Shown here: positions 11,177 to 22,548 of the stretch, piece after piece | Position numbering within the stretch: the first letter of the stretch is position 1 | How the letters are laid out: each line of letters begins with the position of its first letter | Assembly (NCBI GenBank): GCA_016802295.1 | Contig: JAESIW010000137.1 | Location: 739,592 to 803,591, forward strand | DNA length: 64,000 nt | From: Brachionus rotundiformis | Taxonomy: Eukaryota; Rotifera; Eurotatoria; Ploima; Brachionidae | Direction of reading: 5' to 3' | Position numbers and translations under genes: made by a program | Notes under the pieces: generated by a model | Seen by the model: the letters and a program-made list of their open reading frames with translations, nothing else | The model's database searches: none | Told to the model about the DNA's origin: nothing

Positions 11177-14100
11177 TGACACCTTTATGTCGAGCATTAA
11201 CAATAAACTAATTTTTTAATCGATTAATTATTTTATTCTGAATTAAAATAAAATATTTATATTTTTAATTCCATAACAATCTTACGCTTATTTTCTAAAT
11301 GCTGTATTTTTTAATATGCTTAATCTATAATAATTTTCAAAAGAAATAGATAAATAATAAATTGATAAATGAGCAATATTTCACTTGGTCTAGTTAATAT
11401 TTATTAATAATTATTATATTATCTTTACTTCTTCCGTTTTGAATTTCCTACTCATGCCTATAAAATGATATCTCCAATTTTAAACTTTTATCTTGTTACA
11501 CAAATTTAAGGTCTTGAATTTAGGATTATTTTTAAGAGAATATAGTTTAAATTTCTCAAAATAGATATATTCTAATCTTTCTCAATTGATCTTTTAAATT
11601 TAAATCAAACATAGTAAAAATTGCTAGTTTTTAAATTATAGTTTTCCATGGTAACTTCAAAAATGCTATAAGTTTATAAATTAACTGCTTTGACTAAAAA
11701 TAATAATCTATTTATAAAAAATTTAATATTAAGTTTATTATTAATAAAATAGAATCAAAAATTAATGAAGATTTTTAAAAGACAATTTTTATCAGTTTTT
11801 TAAAATTTATATAGGCTTTAAATGATTTGTTATGTTTTTAATAAAAAATTTTAAAATTTTAGTGCCAACAAATTTTGCATTAACAAATAATTAATTGAAT
11901 TAATTTTGAATAATTAATTAATTGATCATATGAAAATTTTCATAACTCCTATAACACTACTTAGTCCTTTTTTTAAATATTTTAATACAAATTATTAAAT
12001 CTTCGATCCAAGATTTATGAAAAAAAATTTGAAAATTTAAATACCTCTTACAGATATGTTTGGTTTATTTTTTTCCTCAATATTTAAAAGATAAATTTAA
12101 TTAAAAACTAGTTCTTTTGAAAATAAAAATTCCTTAAAGGTTGATTAAATAACTAATTGAATTTTTTACATTTGTGCTTATTTTGTTCTATTTTTCCTTT
12201 AAATAATGTCTAAATATTCCATTTTTTTATCATTGAATTATTTCCAACTCCGCAATAGGAAATTTAGAACCTAAAAATCCTATCTTCAAGCCAAGTTTAT
12301 GAAAGTAATAATCTTTTAGACATAAAATAGAATTCCTTCTTATAAGAAATGTACTCTGGGTGTTATATTTTAGTCGACCATTAGTTAAAATACCGATTTT
12401 TTAATAAGAAGTCAAAAGCCAATATTTAGCATTGAAATTTAACAGTTACACATTAATCATATTGCTCTGAATTATCAACAACTAACAAGAAATTATTAAA
12501 TTAAATAAAAATTTAATAAAATGGTTTAAATTTTTAGCAATCAAGATTGCATAAAATTAACCCAATTTAAGAAATATTTATTTCAATACCTCATCTTTTT
12601 AAATTTCTTTTTAATCAAGCCTTAAGCTGCGATGGCTTTTTTTATCAATCACTCCGACTCTAAACAAATAATTACCTTCTGGTATTATAAATTGAGGCTT
12701 TTATTTAACGAATTTCCACTTATCAATGTTTAAGTTGTCTAATCATATAATAATAATATTTAAAAGCTACGGCAACACAAGCTTGCGGAGATTTCTTTCT
12801 AGGAAGACATCTAAGATAGCTATACACACAAAAATCTAGTACATATATGGGCACTGGTAGTTTATCTTTCCATGGTTATAATTAAATAAAGTAAATTAAA
12901 ATACTTTTTATATAATATGAATAGAAAAGTTAGCTCCTAAACTATATGGGCTAATTGATAAACATTTTACCAAATTTGAATTTTTCTCTATCGATTAATC
13001 CATCTCAATTGAATAGTTTACCGGCAGCTATGAATTAAAACAAAAATAAATGTCTAGGAGAAGTGATGTGTAATCAATGAATGTTTACAATGCTCTAAAC
13101 AATATCAAAGATTAAAGGTGCTTTTGATTTAACTCGCGGACTTGGAATTATAAAATTCAAATTAACTAAAAAATAAAAGCATTATAATTTATCAAACAAA
13201 TCTTGTTTTTTTGTTTTTAGTTTAAACAAAAATGAGGCATTCGCATGAGCTTAGCTAAAAACAAATACTTGCCAATGGCATTAATAAACCATCTCTTAGC
13301 AAATTTATCTGATAAGGCCAAAAAGAAGAATCAAAAAGTTTGCTAGCTTTCTAAATCGGCGTGTCATAAATAAAAATTTTAATTTCTTCCTCTAAACTTA
13401 TGCCCCCCTTGCTTTGGATTTAAATAATCCGCAATTTGCCTCTTCGACAAATTCCATAAAACACACTTGACACAGTTAAACTGTTTCAAGCGGGAGATTA
13501 AATCAAAAATTTACGACCATTTATATCAAGAATACCTGTGAACAATAAAGATAAACTTTGTTGTTTTTTATTTTTTCTCTGTATTTTATTTTCATGCAAC
13601 AATAGGTAGGACATTTGAGGCATCGGACAAAAAGATCAAACGCGATTAGGTTTCAAATTTTTATATTTTATTGAATTTAATAAATATTTTCAAAACAGCA
13701 GATGATCATAAACAATAGACATTTTACATTTGTCGTGTTTACTGTGCTATTCTCATGAGCACTACTGGGTTGAAACGCGCCGAGTGTTTATGCAAGCAAG
13801 CGGGCTGGCAGTGCCCATCTGGACACAAGTCAACTTTACTCAACAATTACACCAAACAATACACAATCGGCACGCTTGCAGCCACATTTTGGCCTTATAA
13901 AAAAATTTCTCATCTATTCCAATAAAGCATTTTGAAAACTAGATGTCTTGTTTAAATTAGTGGCCTCATCCTTCAAGTCATTGATTGTTAAGAATTTTGC
14001 TTTGCGTCAGAAATCAATGCTTGTTGTCAACAATTACACTTAAACTAACCAGATCACTTGATAAATGTAGAGATACGACACTGGCAATTAGAATAGGTGT

Positions 14101-15757
14101 CTATTCTAAGTTAGAGCAGCTTTTAGATCTTATCAAAAATGTTTGTACATATTTTTCAATCAAGACTAATAGGGCCATTTGACGTGTCATTGTGAATTAA
14201 TGATCGAATGAGTAAGTGAGTGCGCTTTGTGGGAGCAGTGTACAGCACTTGGCGCTCCAGATACACGATATCATGAGAAACGCATCGTCAATTAATTAAA
14301 ACATAAATATACACATAAATGTTCATATTTGTGTGTTTTTCACACTTGATTTATTTATGATATATCTGTCTATATGTACCATTTTCAAATCTCTAAGGTA
14401 GTATCTAAGCTTGTTTACAAGATACAACTTTTATTGTCGTGAGAACTTGCTCGTATGGACTAGTAATTTAACGCGAGGGGAAACACTTAATCTCATAAAC
14501 GAGATAATGCAAATTTTAATAGATACATGATGTTATATGTAATGATGTCACTGTTCACTAATAATACTCATATACTATTCCAATTAATAATTAAATTTTT
14601 TTAAACAATTAGAAATGTTTATAATTATTGTCAATAGAGTATACACAATGACAAGATTAATTGCTAATGATTAATCATTTATATTAGTTAATTTCAAGTT
14701 AATGATATGCCATATAGTACTCATATTTATTAATAATTAGATTTAAATTTTGGCATTGAATTACAATTAAATAGTATATAGAAAAAATATTTTTATATAC
14801 AGCTCTTTTGTGCTAATTATTAATTTTTATTTAAAAGATAATTTAGGACAGGAGAACTTACAGGGAAGCTCCGAACGACATAGCCTTCTTTTCAGCCCTC
14901 TGATGGCAATTTCAATTTTACAAAATTTAGATAATTCATATTTTCATTGTTAAGAAAATTAAATTTATGAATAAGTTGTCTAAATTTACATTTTAAAATT
15001 TTGCGCCAAAACAGCCTCTGTTGTGTGAAGTTAATTGTGCAATTGTTTGTTTCAGTTTAGGGTGTAGTCACGTGACTTGAGAGAAAGAAAATTTCGGCTC
15101 TATGTCTAGGAGGGTCCATTTAGAATGATCAAAGTGGAACATAATCAAATATGAGAAGCGCATAAGATAATTTGTTTGGAGTCGAGCTTTTTGGATAGGT
15201 GAATCAAAGTATTTCTAGAATTTAGTGATTCTAACAAATTCAAATCACCTTTCTCAGTAAGCTTTATTTTTTCAATTAATTCACTTGTTTATATGAAGAT
15301 AATAAGATTTCTCATTGTGCTATAAAAATAGAAGACTTGTGATGCCAATATTTAAATTGGATTACAGGTATAAGATAAGACAGAGAATTCGAAAAATTTC
15401 TACTATTTCTGCACAAGGCTTCGACAACCCTTGAAATTAACACTTGAAAAAAAAATAATTTCTTTTTTCGAAATATTGTTATGGTGTAGATGAAGATGAT
15501 GATGATTCGCAGGAGTAAACAGATAGAAGTCCGTTAGACTTTTCGTTCCAAATTTAATGCTCTGATAATTGCAAGTATTTTTTTAAGATAAGGAATAAAT
15601 CGGATAAATAATTAATTTTGAGCGTATTAGAATTTGGCCAAGATCGCACGGAGGAGGGGTCTAGCGAGCAATTCGCTTGGCCACGCTCGCGATGTTTACT
15701 CTATTTTGAATCGTATCTTAATCTAAAATCTGATTAGCTGAGTGTAGTGAGCATGCT
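11177..15757. other. Intergenic, 4.6 kb, upstream of the HES gene
   Basis: No supported gene. Between 13730 and 13890 the base composition rises noticeably above the AT-rich background. Near 14438-14445 there is a CGTGAGAA that fits the Su(H)/CSL consensus YGTGDGAA. At 15068-15075 a palindromic TCACGTGA contains a CACGTG box of the kind bound by HES proteins. These could be regulatory for the downstream repressor gene, but single short matches in 4.6 kb are weak evidence. Confidence 0.4.
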
Positions 15758-15843
15758 CTACGGCTACGGCTACGATTGGGCAAAAAATCTTATTGGCCTA
15801 AGCCTATTCTACACGCACACATACATACTTTTTGCTATAAATA
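15758..15843 (+). promoter_or_regulatory. Core promoter of the HES gene (CTACGG repeats, two ATTGG boxes, TATAAATA)
   Basis: Three tandem CTACGG/A units (15758-15775) are followed by two inverted CCAAT boxes (ATTGG at about 15774 and 15792) and a TATAAATA at 15836-15843. The TATA lies 65 bases before the ATG at 15908, so transcription would begin near 15865-15870 with a 5' leader of about 40 bases. Spacing and order are those of a classic TATA promoter. Confidence 0.6.
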
Positions 15844-15907
15844 CTTAATCAAAATTTTCTTATAGTTTTTTAGAGAAACAAAGTTAAACTTTAATCTACC
15901 TGAAACA

Positions 15908-16630
15908 ATGTCTAGTTTGGATGAGATTGCTATTCAAAATAGAAAATTGGCCAAGACTTGTGTAGAGAAGAAGCGACGCGATCGCATCAACCGATGTTTG
16001 GACGAGCTTAAGGAAATTATGTCACAAACAGACGACAAAGCGCGCTACCAAAAAATGGAAAAGGCCGAAATACTCGAAATGGCTGTGGCGTACATGCGCA
16101 ATATGACAAGACAAAAGCCTGGACAAGAGTCCAGCTATCAGAGCTACTACGTCATGGCCTATCAGCAGTGTTTGAGCGAATTTCAAAATTATTTGAATAT
16201 TTTGCCGGGGGTTCGCGACGACTTCAAATCGAGAATGCTCAGTCACATGTCACAACGGTACATGGAACTAGCCGGCCAACACAGCCCAAAAGCATCCGAA
16301 AGCAAAAAGTCCAAGTCGCACAGATACTCGCCCTATTCAAACAACAGGTCTTCGCCTGAAAAAAAGGAATCTTGCGAATCGTCGCTTCTCTATCAGCAGA
16401 ACACTAAGTTCGGAGGCTCTTGCTCCAGTTTGGACAGCTACATAAACGTCAATGTTCAGCCCAGTTCGCCTTTCGAGTCCGAAAGCACCTATGATGTACA
16501 AAATTTGTCCGCTAACTCATCGCCAGCACTTTCTGAATGCTCCTCGCCAGTCTCAAGCAAAAAATGTGACCTGGACTCAAATATATCAATGTCAAATTCG
16601 AGCTGTGACATGGTGTGGCGACCTTGGTAG
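15908..16630 (+). CDS. HES/hairy-related bHLH-Orange transcriptional repressor, 240 aa
   Basis: Single-exon gene. The bHLH domain spans residues 12-67 (basic region KTCVEKKRRDRINRCLDELK), an Orange domain lies at about 79-118, a Ser-rich linker follows, and the protein ends in WRPW, the Groucho/TLE-recruiting tetrapeptide. Such proteins are nuclear repressors, often Notch targets, controlling neurogenesis and patterning. The Pro that marks the basic region of classical HES proteins (KPxxEKRRRxRIN) is Thr here (KTCVEKKRRDRIN). The Orange plus exact WRPW still place it with HES rather than HEY (YRPW-type ends). Its intron-free structure stands out beside neighbours with dense introns. It sits alone in an 11-kb gene-poor stretch, as expected for a developmental regulator. 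I cannot assign a specific ortholog. Confidence 0.93.
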   Translation: MSSLDEIAIQNRKLAKTCVEKKRRDRINRCLDELKEIMSQTDDKARYQKMEKAEILEMAVAYMRNMTRQKPGQESSYQSYYVMAYQQCLSEFQNYLNILPGVRDDFKSRMLSHMSQRYMELAGQHSPKASESKKSKSHRYSPYSNNRSSPEKKESCESSLLYQQNTKFGGSCSSLDSYINVNVQPSSPFESESTYDVQNLSANSSPALSECSSPVSSKKCDLDSNISMSNSSCDMVWRPW

Positions 16631-19600
16631 AAAATAAAACATATTTCTTTTTTTTTTTATTTTTGTTATTTAGCGGAACAGTGATTTTGTATATTTTAAT
16701 TTAAATTAGTTTTTATTTTCAATTTTAATTTGTAAATTATAACCAAATAAAACAATTTTAAATTAATAATTTCTTTTATTCACACAACTTTAAGTTAAAC
16801 CACACAAGTATCAAAGAGTTACTAAGAATTCAAAATAAAATATTCTATGCTCCACGAGGAGTCTATAAAGAAAACAAATTGATTTATTTTATTTAAAAGT
16901 ATAATTTTAGTATAATGATAAGAAAGAATTAAAGATTTATGATATATGAGTGTAATGTTATATTTTGTTATGTTATATCATAAGTTAGATTCAAACAGAG
17001 ACGGGGTTGTTTATGGTTTGGAGAAAAAATGTTTCCTAAAGAGATATAATTGACTTAAAAAGCCAGTTTGGTTTGGTTGAGTGGACCTCGGAATGGAATT
17101 AAAATAGCTATGTTGCATAATGGCTATTTTATCATTTTTCGGAATCGTCAAAACGATCATGTAGCGGAAGGGGCCGCAATTTGTCTATTTAAGATTAATA
17201 GATAATTATTGAATAGATAATTTTTCGGCACTTGATCAAGCTGTGCTTTCAAATAAGCATTACTAATAAGTCCAAAAAAAGCAAGATTGTACAGTCTTGA
17301 AACCAAATCGACTCAATCTCAATTTCTAAATAAACAATACACTGTCGGCTATTGCTTACAACTAAAAGTAAACTTAACAAAAAAACTCAAATAAGCTAAT
17401 TAACAGATTAAGGTGAATATTCTCGTACTCTAACAAAATGTTCTCTTCTTTGGTATCAAAAACCCGATACATGATTGATATGCATATTTTGCTAAATATT
17501 TAGCTTAGTTCTATCAATCTCAATAGCTAGCAAATATTTGCATTGTGGCTAAAACAAGCCGCAAAGACAAAATTGTACACTTTTGTTTGTTCGCGTTCAT
17601 ATGGCACTTGATTTTAGACAAGCTCTCAACCCTAATAAGGCAAGGAACGTGACTTTGGCTAAAATAGACATAAGTTGCATAATTTTGCCGACAAAAGGTG
17701 ATGCATGACTTGTCCAAATTGTAGATGTTTGTCAATTTAGGCTTGCATGACCACCATTCTTTGGTCGTATGCGGCCCAAATTGCATAACTTTAGATCAAC
17801 AGATAATTAAACTTTACACACTATAGTTCAGTAACAATTTCCTATTTAGGTTTTTTTTTGCAAACAGAATTATTTGTTAGCTTATCTTGGACAAATAGAT
17901 AATGACTGTATTAGTTTTAACACTGAGCAGGCGGATGTTGGCCGGCACTTGAAGCAAATAAGTCTCGCTTCATAAAAGTCAAATAGATTTAAAAAATAAA
18001 TTAAAGTAAACATTTTTATTACTGCAAATTAATATAGATAAGTGAATTTTAATGAACTGTCAATTTGAATTAGGCACGGAATTATCTTATCTAAGATTCG
18101 GGCATAATTATCTTCAAATAGAGAGCGCGGATGTATGGCTAAGAAATTTTTTTGTTGTTGCTTGATTGATAAATTAATCGAATATGAAGGCTAAAGAGCT
18201 TGATGGAGCGCGCTTGCAATTGATTCTTGGCGACAAAAGAGAAATATTTTTGAATATTTAGGTCGAGTTTAATTATCAGGAAGTAGTTTTTGTTTTTATT
18301 TAAAATTAAAATTAAACGCCCCATATAAAAAATATTTCAAAGAATGCTTTGATTGTTAAACCGATAGAACACAGCTATTTGGACAGGTAAATAGAGCTAA
18401 ACTAAACATTTAAAGCCCAGTAGACCCAGATAGCTCAGAGTTTATTTAAATTCCATTCAAATGCACCTGTCTTTGAGTTACAGAGCGCGCACTCTTGAGG
18501 CTTGTGCGCTTTATTGAATAATAATAATAAATCCTCTTTCAAGTTATATAATTAAAGTCAGCACGTAAAGTTAATTTATTTTAAATTTAACATGTCATTA
18601 AGGGATTAGCAAAGTGAAAAGGCCGACTCGCAAAGTCGTTCTCTCATCATAAACACTAAAAATGATCTTGATAATTAAAGTGATTTTTGTTTTCTAAAGA
18701 GCGCATTACAAAAGACTTTTATGTTTCTATATTTACTCAAGTCATTTCAAAAATCAAAAGAATATTTAATTTAATTAAAGGTATTAATGTATTTTTTGGA
18801 TGCTAAAGTCTAATATTTGTTTAATATGTTAAGGCTAATGTGAGTGTGGGAGAATTGTGTACGTGACTAGGAAAAAATTTAGGTAAAGCTCTTTTAGAAA
18901 GCACTTCTGACAAAACACCGATATCTTTCTCATGGCTTTGTAAACAAGTTTGTTTTCAGCTGTGCCCTATAGTTTGCAAATTTGTCCGCTGCTTTTGATT
19001 CCATTAGACATCCGGACAAACATTATGCAACTTGCCAAGCTGACACGCATCGTTCACATATTCCGGTCATCGCGTTTTAAACAAATTTCTTATCTACACT
19101 CAGTCCTGTAGACTAAACAAAATTTGTTAATTTGTTCAAAACAAGTTCCAATAACATTATCTTATCTGGATTGTTTTGATTGATGGAACAGCATGGTGAA
19201 ACTGATTTTAAATGCTCAATTGGTTTTTTGAAATATTGCCATTCATTCACTCATTGTCTGTTTTAATTATACTATCTTAATTTTCCAACTTGTTTATGTG
19301 ATTGAATGTTTATCTCTTATATGGTGGATGAATTGGCAAATTAATAATCGAAATGCTACTTTTTAAGATTATTGATTGAAATTTTGGAAAGAATTTAAAT
19401 AAAATTTTAATTTTTAATTAAACAATAAAATAATGCTGTGAATTATTTTTAAATATTGTTTTGAATTTAAATAAAATATAAAGTTTATTTATGAGATAAA
19501 TGGTCACTAAATTAAAATTAATTGATATATTTTTTGTTTATTAGTAAAATGTTTTTCAAAATTATTTATTTGAAATGGGCAAATGGAGCTTTGTACGTGA

Positions 19601-22488
19601 ATCAAGTGTCAAGAGATTTTTGTTTTTTTAAATTTATTTTTGATAACTATTTTTAATATACTATTTTAAATAAATCAAATAAAAAAGATCAAGTTATATT
19701 TTTAATATCAGTAATTAAATTAAACAAATTTTGTTTATAGCTTATAAAAAATTGATTGGAGGCTCTTGTAATTATAATTAAAAATATAACGATTGGTTAG
19801 AATATGTTTGCATCAAATATAATTTTAGATAGATCATTAGCTTCTTTGATAAATAAATACAAGTGCAGATTAATGACAGATAATTAACTATTCGAACTGT
19901 TACCAATGTGATGCTATCTGCAATCAAAACTAGACTGAGATTGTTTTTTAAGGCTTTAGAGGCTGAGATTTTAACTTTTAAATAAACGGAAGTCTGTGAG
20001 TAATTAGTGAAAATCGGATTTTAATAAATCACCTTTTCGAGTTCATCGGTAATACTTGCTTAACTACACATGCTCAATCAATTGAGAGCTTAATATGTTT
20101 TATATTGTTTTTCTCATACAAACTATTAAAACAAGATTAATAAAACAACATTAGCTTCCCTGAGAATTTGGCTTAATACTGTTATTTCGAACACGTTATT
20201 AAATTTTCATACAAGGAAGCTAAAAATCTTAAATAAACAAATCGTTTGTGTAATAGTTAAATTTTTGTTTGTTTGTTTTATTAGCTTAGAGACTTAAGAA
20301 TTAGACTTTTTTTTTTAATTCATCAAAAAAATATTGTTTTTATTCTAATTTTGAATAAAGATATTTGAAATAAAAGTTTTATTTTATTTTTATTTTTAGC
20401 GGCTTTTTAATTAAGGCTTCATTCAGGTCAAATAAAAAAAAAAGGTTCATTAAGGAAAAGTTCATATAACTGCTTGTGATAGAACATTTCTTAAACCAAT
20501 AATTAAATACTTGAGTCTATTGTTATGAATCAAATTAAAATCTAATTAGTCATTTCATTAATATGATTAAAATATTTAAAAATAGCTCGAAGAAAAGTTT
20601 GGCCATTCTATTTGTCTAAAGACACTTGAAATTCCTCGAATTGCTATAAGAAATTATTCAAATGTAAATAACTGTTTTGATAAGTTACTTTAAATTTGTA
20701 AATCACGTCACCTAGGCTCTTGGCCTAAATTGAGAAGCCCTCGAGCACATTTATTCAAAATTATCCAGCTAAACGCTAACAACTCTCGAAGTCATAGCGA
20801 GTGGTACATGATAAGCGAAGGGCTGATCGTGACATGCTTCATTAAGTTATACAATCCGGATAAGACTCAATATTGGTGTTAATTATACAGATAAGCTATT
20901 GAATTAAGACCCCCGAGGGTTTCTACCTGGCAAAGTGCATTATCACCCCTTAAGTACTTAGCTAAACATTTAAACTAAGTAATTTATTATTCTTAGATAT
21001 TAGATTGGGCTAAATCAATGTCAAAGTGTTATGAGAACTAAGCTGTCAAGTCCTGCGTTCTTATCAAAACTAATGGAAATCTTACTGCAAGCAATTTAAT
21101 GACGTATAATTTTCTGCTTATTAAAAACCAGGAAGCTGAGTGTATTGTAAATCAATCACAATAAAATAAAGGACATTTAGACTTTAATTGAATTTTAAGA
21201 GGAGTATTCATTTGAGGCTGAATAGTAATTCTTTGATAGGGTTAAATTTTAAATAATAGCCAGTTTAATGTTAAATCAAAATCAAATTAATCAAACTTGT
21301 TCTCTAAACGGGTCAAATTTAATTGCAAGGAATTTCTGGGCCACTATAATGCCAAATTAGAGAAATTAATTATCGTACAAGGCTATAATTCATTGTTATT
21401 TTGCCTAAGAATTTTTGTCATCAACATGCCTCTCTGGTCCAAGATCCATTCAACTAATAATTAGAATATTTGCTCCTATCTAGTTCATTTAGTGACAAAT
21501 TATCAACTTTTATTTTTGCATGTTTAGAATGTAATTAATTTTTAATGAACTTTTAATGGAATTTTTAAAATGAACTTTTAAATTAAAGCATTACTAATTC
21601 GGTCTATCTGATTAAAATTGGCACGAAAGTTTGGAATTTGAAATAGAACCTTATCTTTAGAACAAATTCTGGAAATTAACTACTTAAAACATGGAAATTG
21701 AGAATTTTATACAAAAAAACTTAAGACTTCGTGATTTGATAAAATAAACTTGAAAAGTATATAGCCGCAAAAAGATCGTATAATTTTGATATGTGATCTA
21801 TATTAAATTTAATAATTAATTTTGAATACTAATTATAAAATAATATCAAAAAAGGTTTCAGAAATTCTGATAAATTAAAAAATTTATATCTAAAGCAGAC
21901 ACTTGGATTATAATTTATAAAAAAAAGGATACCTTTGAAATTTTAGGTTATAGAGATTAAAATTATCCTTTAAAAATATCATAAAAATTATTTTATTAAA
22001 TTGAAAAAGCTTTATCAGTCAAAAAATTGATTTAAATATAGAAATAAACAAAAATACTTCGTTTATAATTATCAAAATAATTTTGAAAATATATATGATA
22101 TCAAGTTTAAATAATTAAATAAATTGATAAAAATAAAATGAATCAATTTCTTAATATCCTAAATATATAAATGGTAGTTTTTAATTAGATACAGTAATGA
22201 TTTCGTAATCAAATTTAAAAATTCCGTAATCTTATGTAAAAAGGTGCAAATTAACTTAATTTTACGTAAATTTTTTTTACGAAATTTTTAGTAAAACTTA
22301 ACAAAAAACGAATATTTTTGGTCCTTTTACAATTAGCGTAAAAAAAAGGGAAACTAAGGTAATTTTACGTAAGTTAAGTAATTTTTTTGTAAATTATCTT
22401 TTGTTAATCGTTACTGCATAGACAAAAAATATTCTTAACCGAATGAAAAATAAAGTTTTTAAAAATAAACAAAAATATTTGATGTTAG
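16631..22488. other. Intergenic, 5.9 kb, downstream of the HES gene
   Basis: No supported gene. Poly(A) signals for the HES transcript lie at about 16632 and 16746. Blocks at 17040-19100 and 20680-21070 are less simple in sequence than the rest, with several GATA-like AGATAA/TTATCT sites. Open frames up to 88 codons exist but show no domain, codon bias or splice partners. This may be cis-regulatory DNA. Confidence 0.45.
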
Positions 22489-22544
22489 TTTTTTATTATT
22501 ATTTTTTTTATATTTTTTTTTGGTTAGATACTCCAAGATTTATT
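22489..22544 (-). other. Poly(A) signal and A-rich tail behind the eEF2 gene
   Basis: On the gene's strand an AATAAA (22539-22544) lies only a few bases after the stop codon. About 17 bases later comes a 33-base A-rich run (22489-22521, nearly all A with a few T). A genomic A tract right at the expected cleavage point suggests that a polyadenylated mRNA was copied into DNA here. Confidence 0.55.
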
Positions 22545-22548
22545 CAAT

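Noticed and set aside
13985..14182. 65-codon plus-strand frame
   Set aside because: No homology, no codon bias, no splice partners; consistent with chance.
17520..17786. 88-codon minus-strand frame with several Cys and Trp
   Set aside because: No signal peptide, domain or Cys spacing pattern, and it lies in probable regulatory DNA; chance is most likely.
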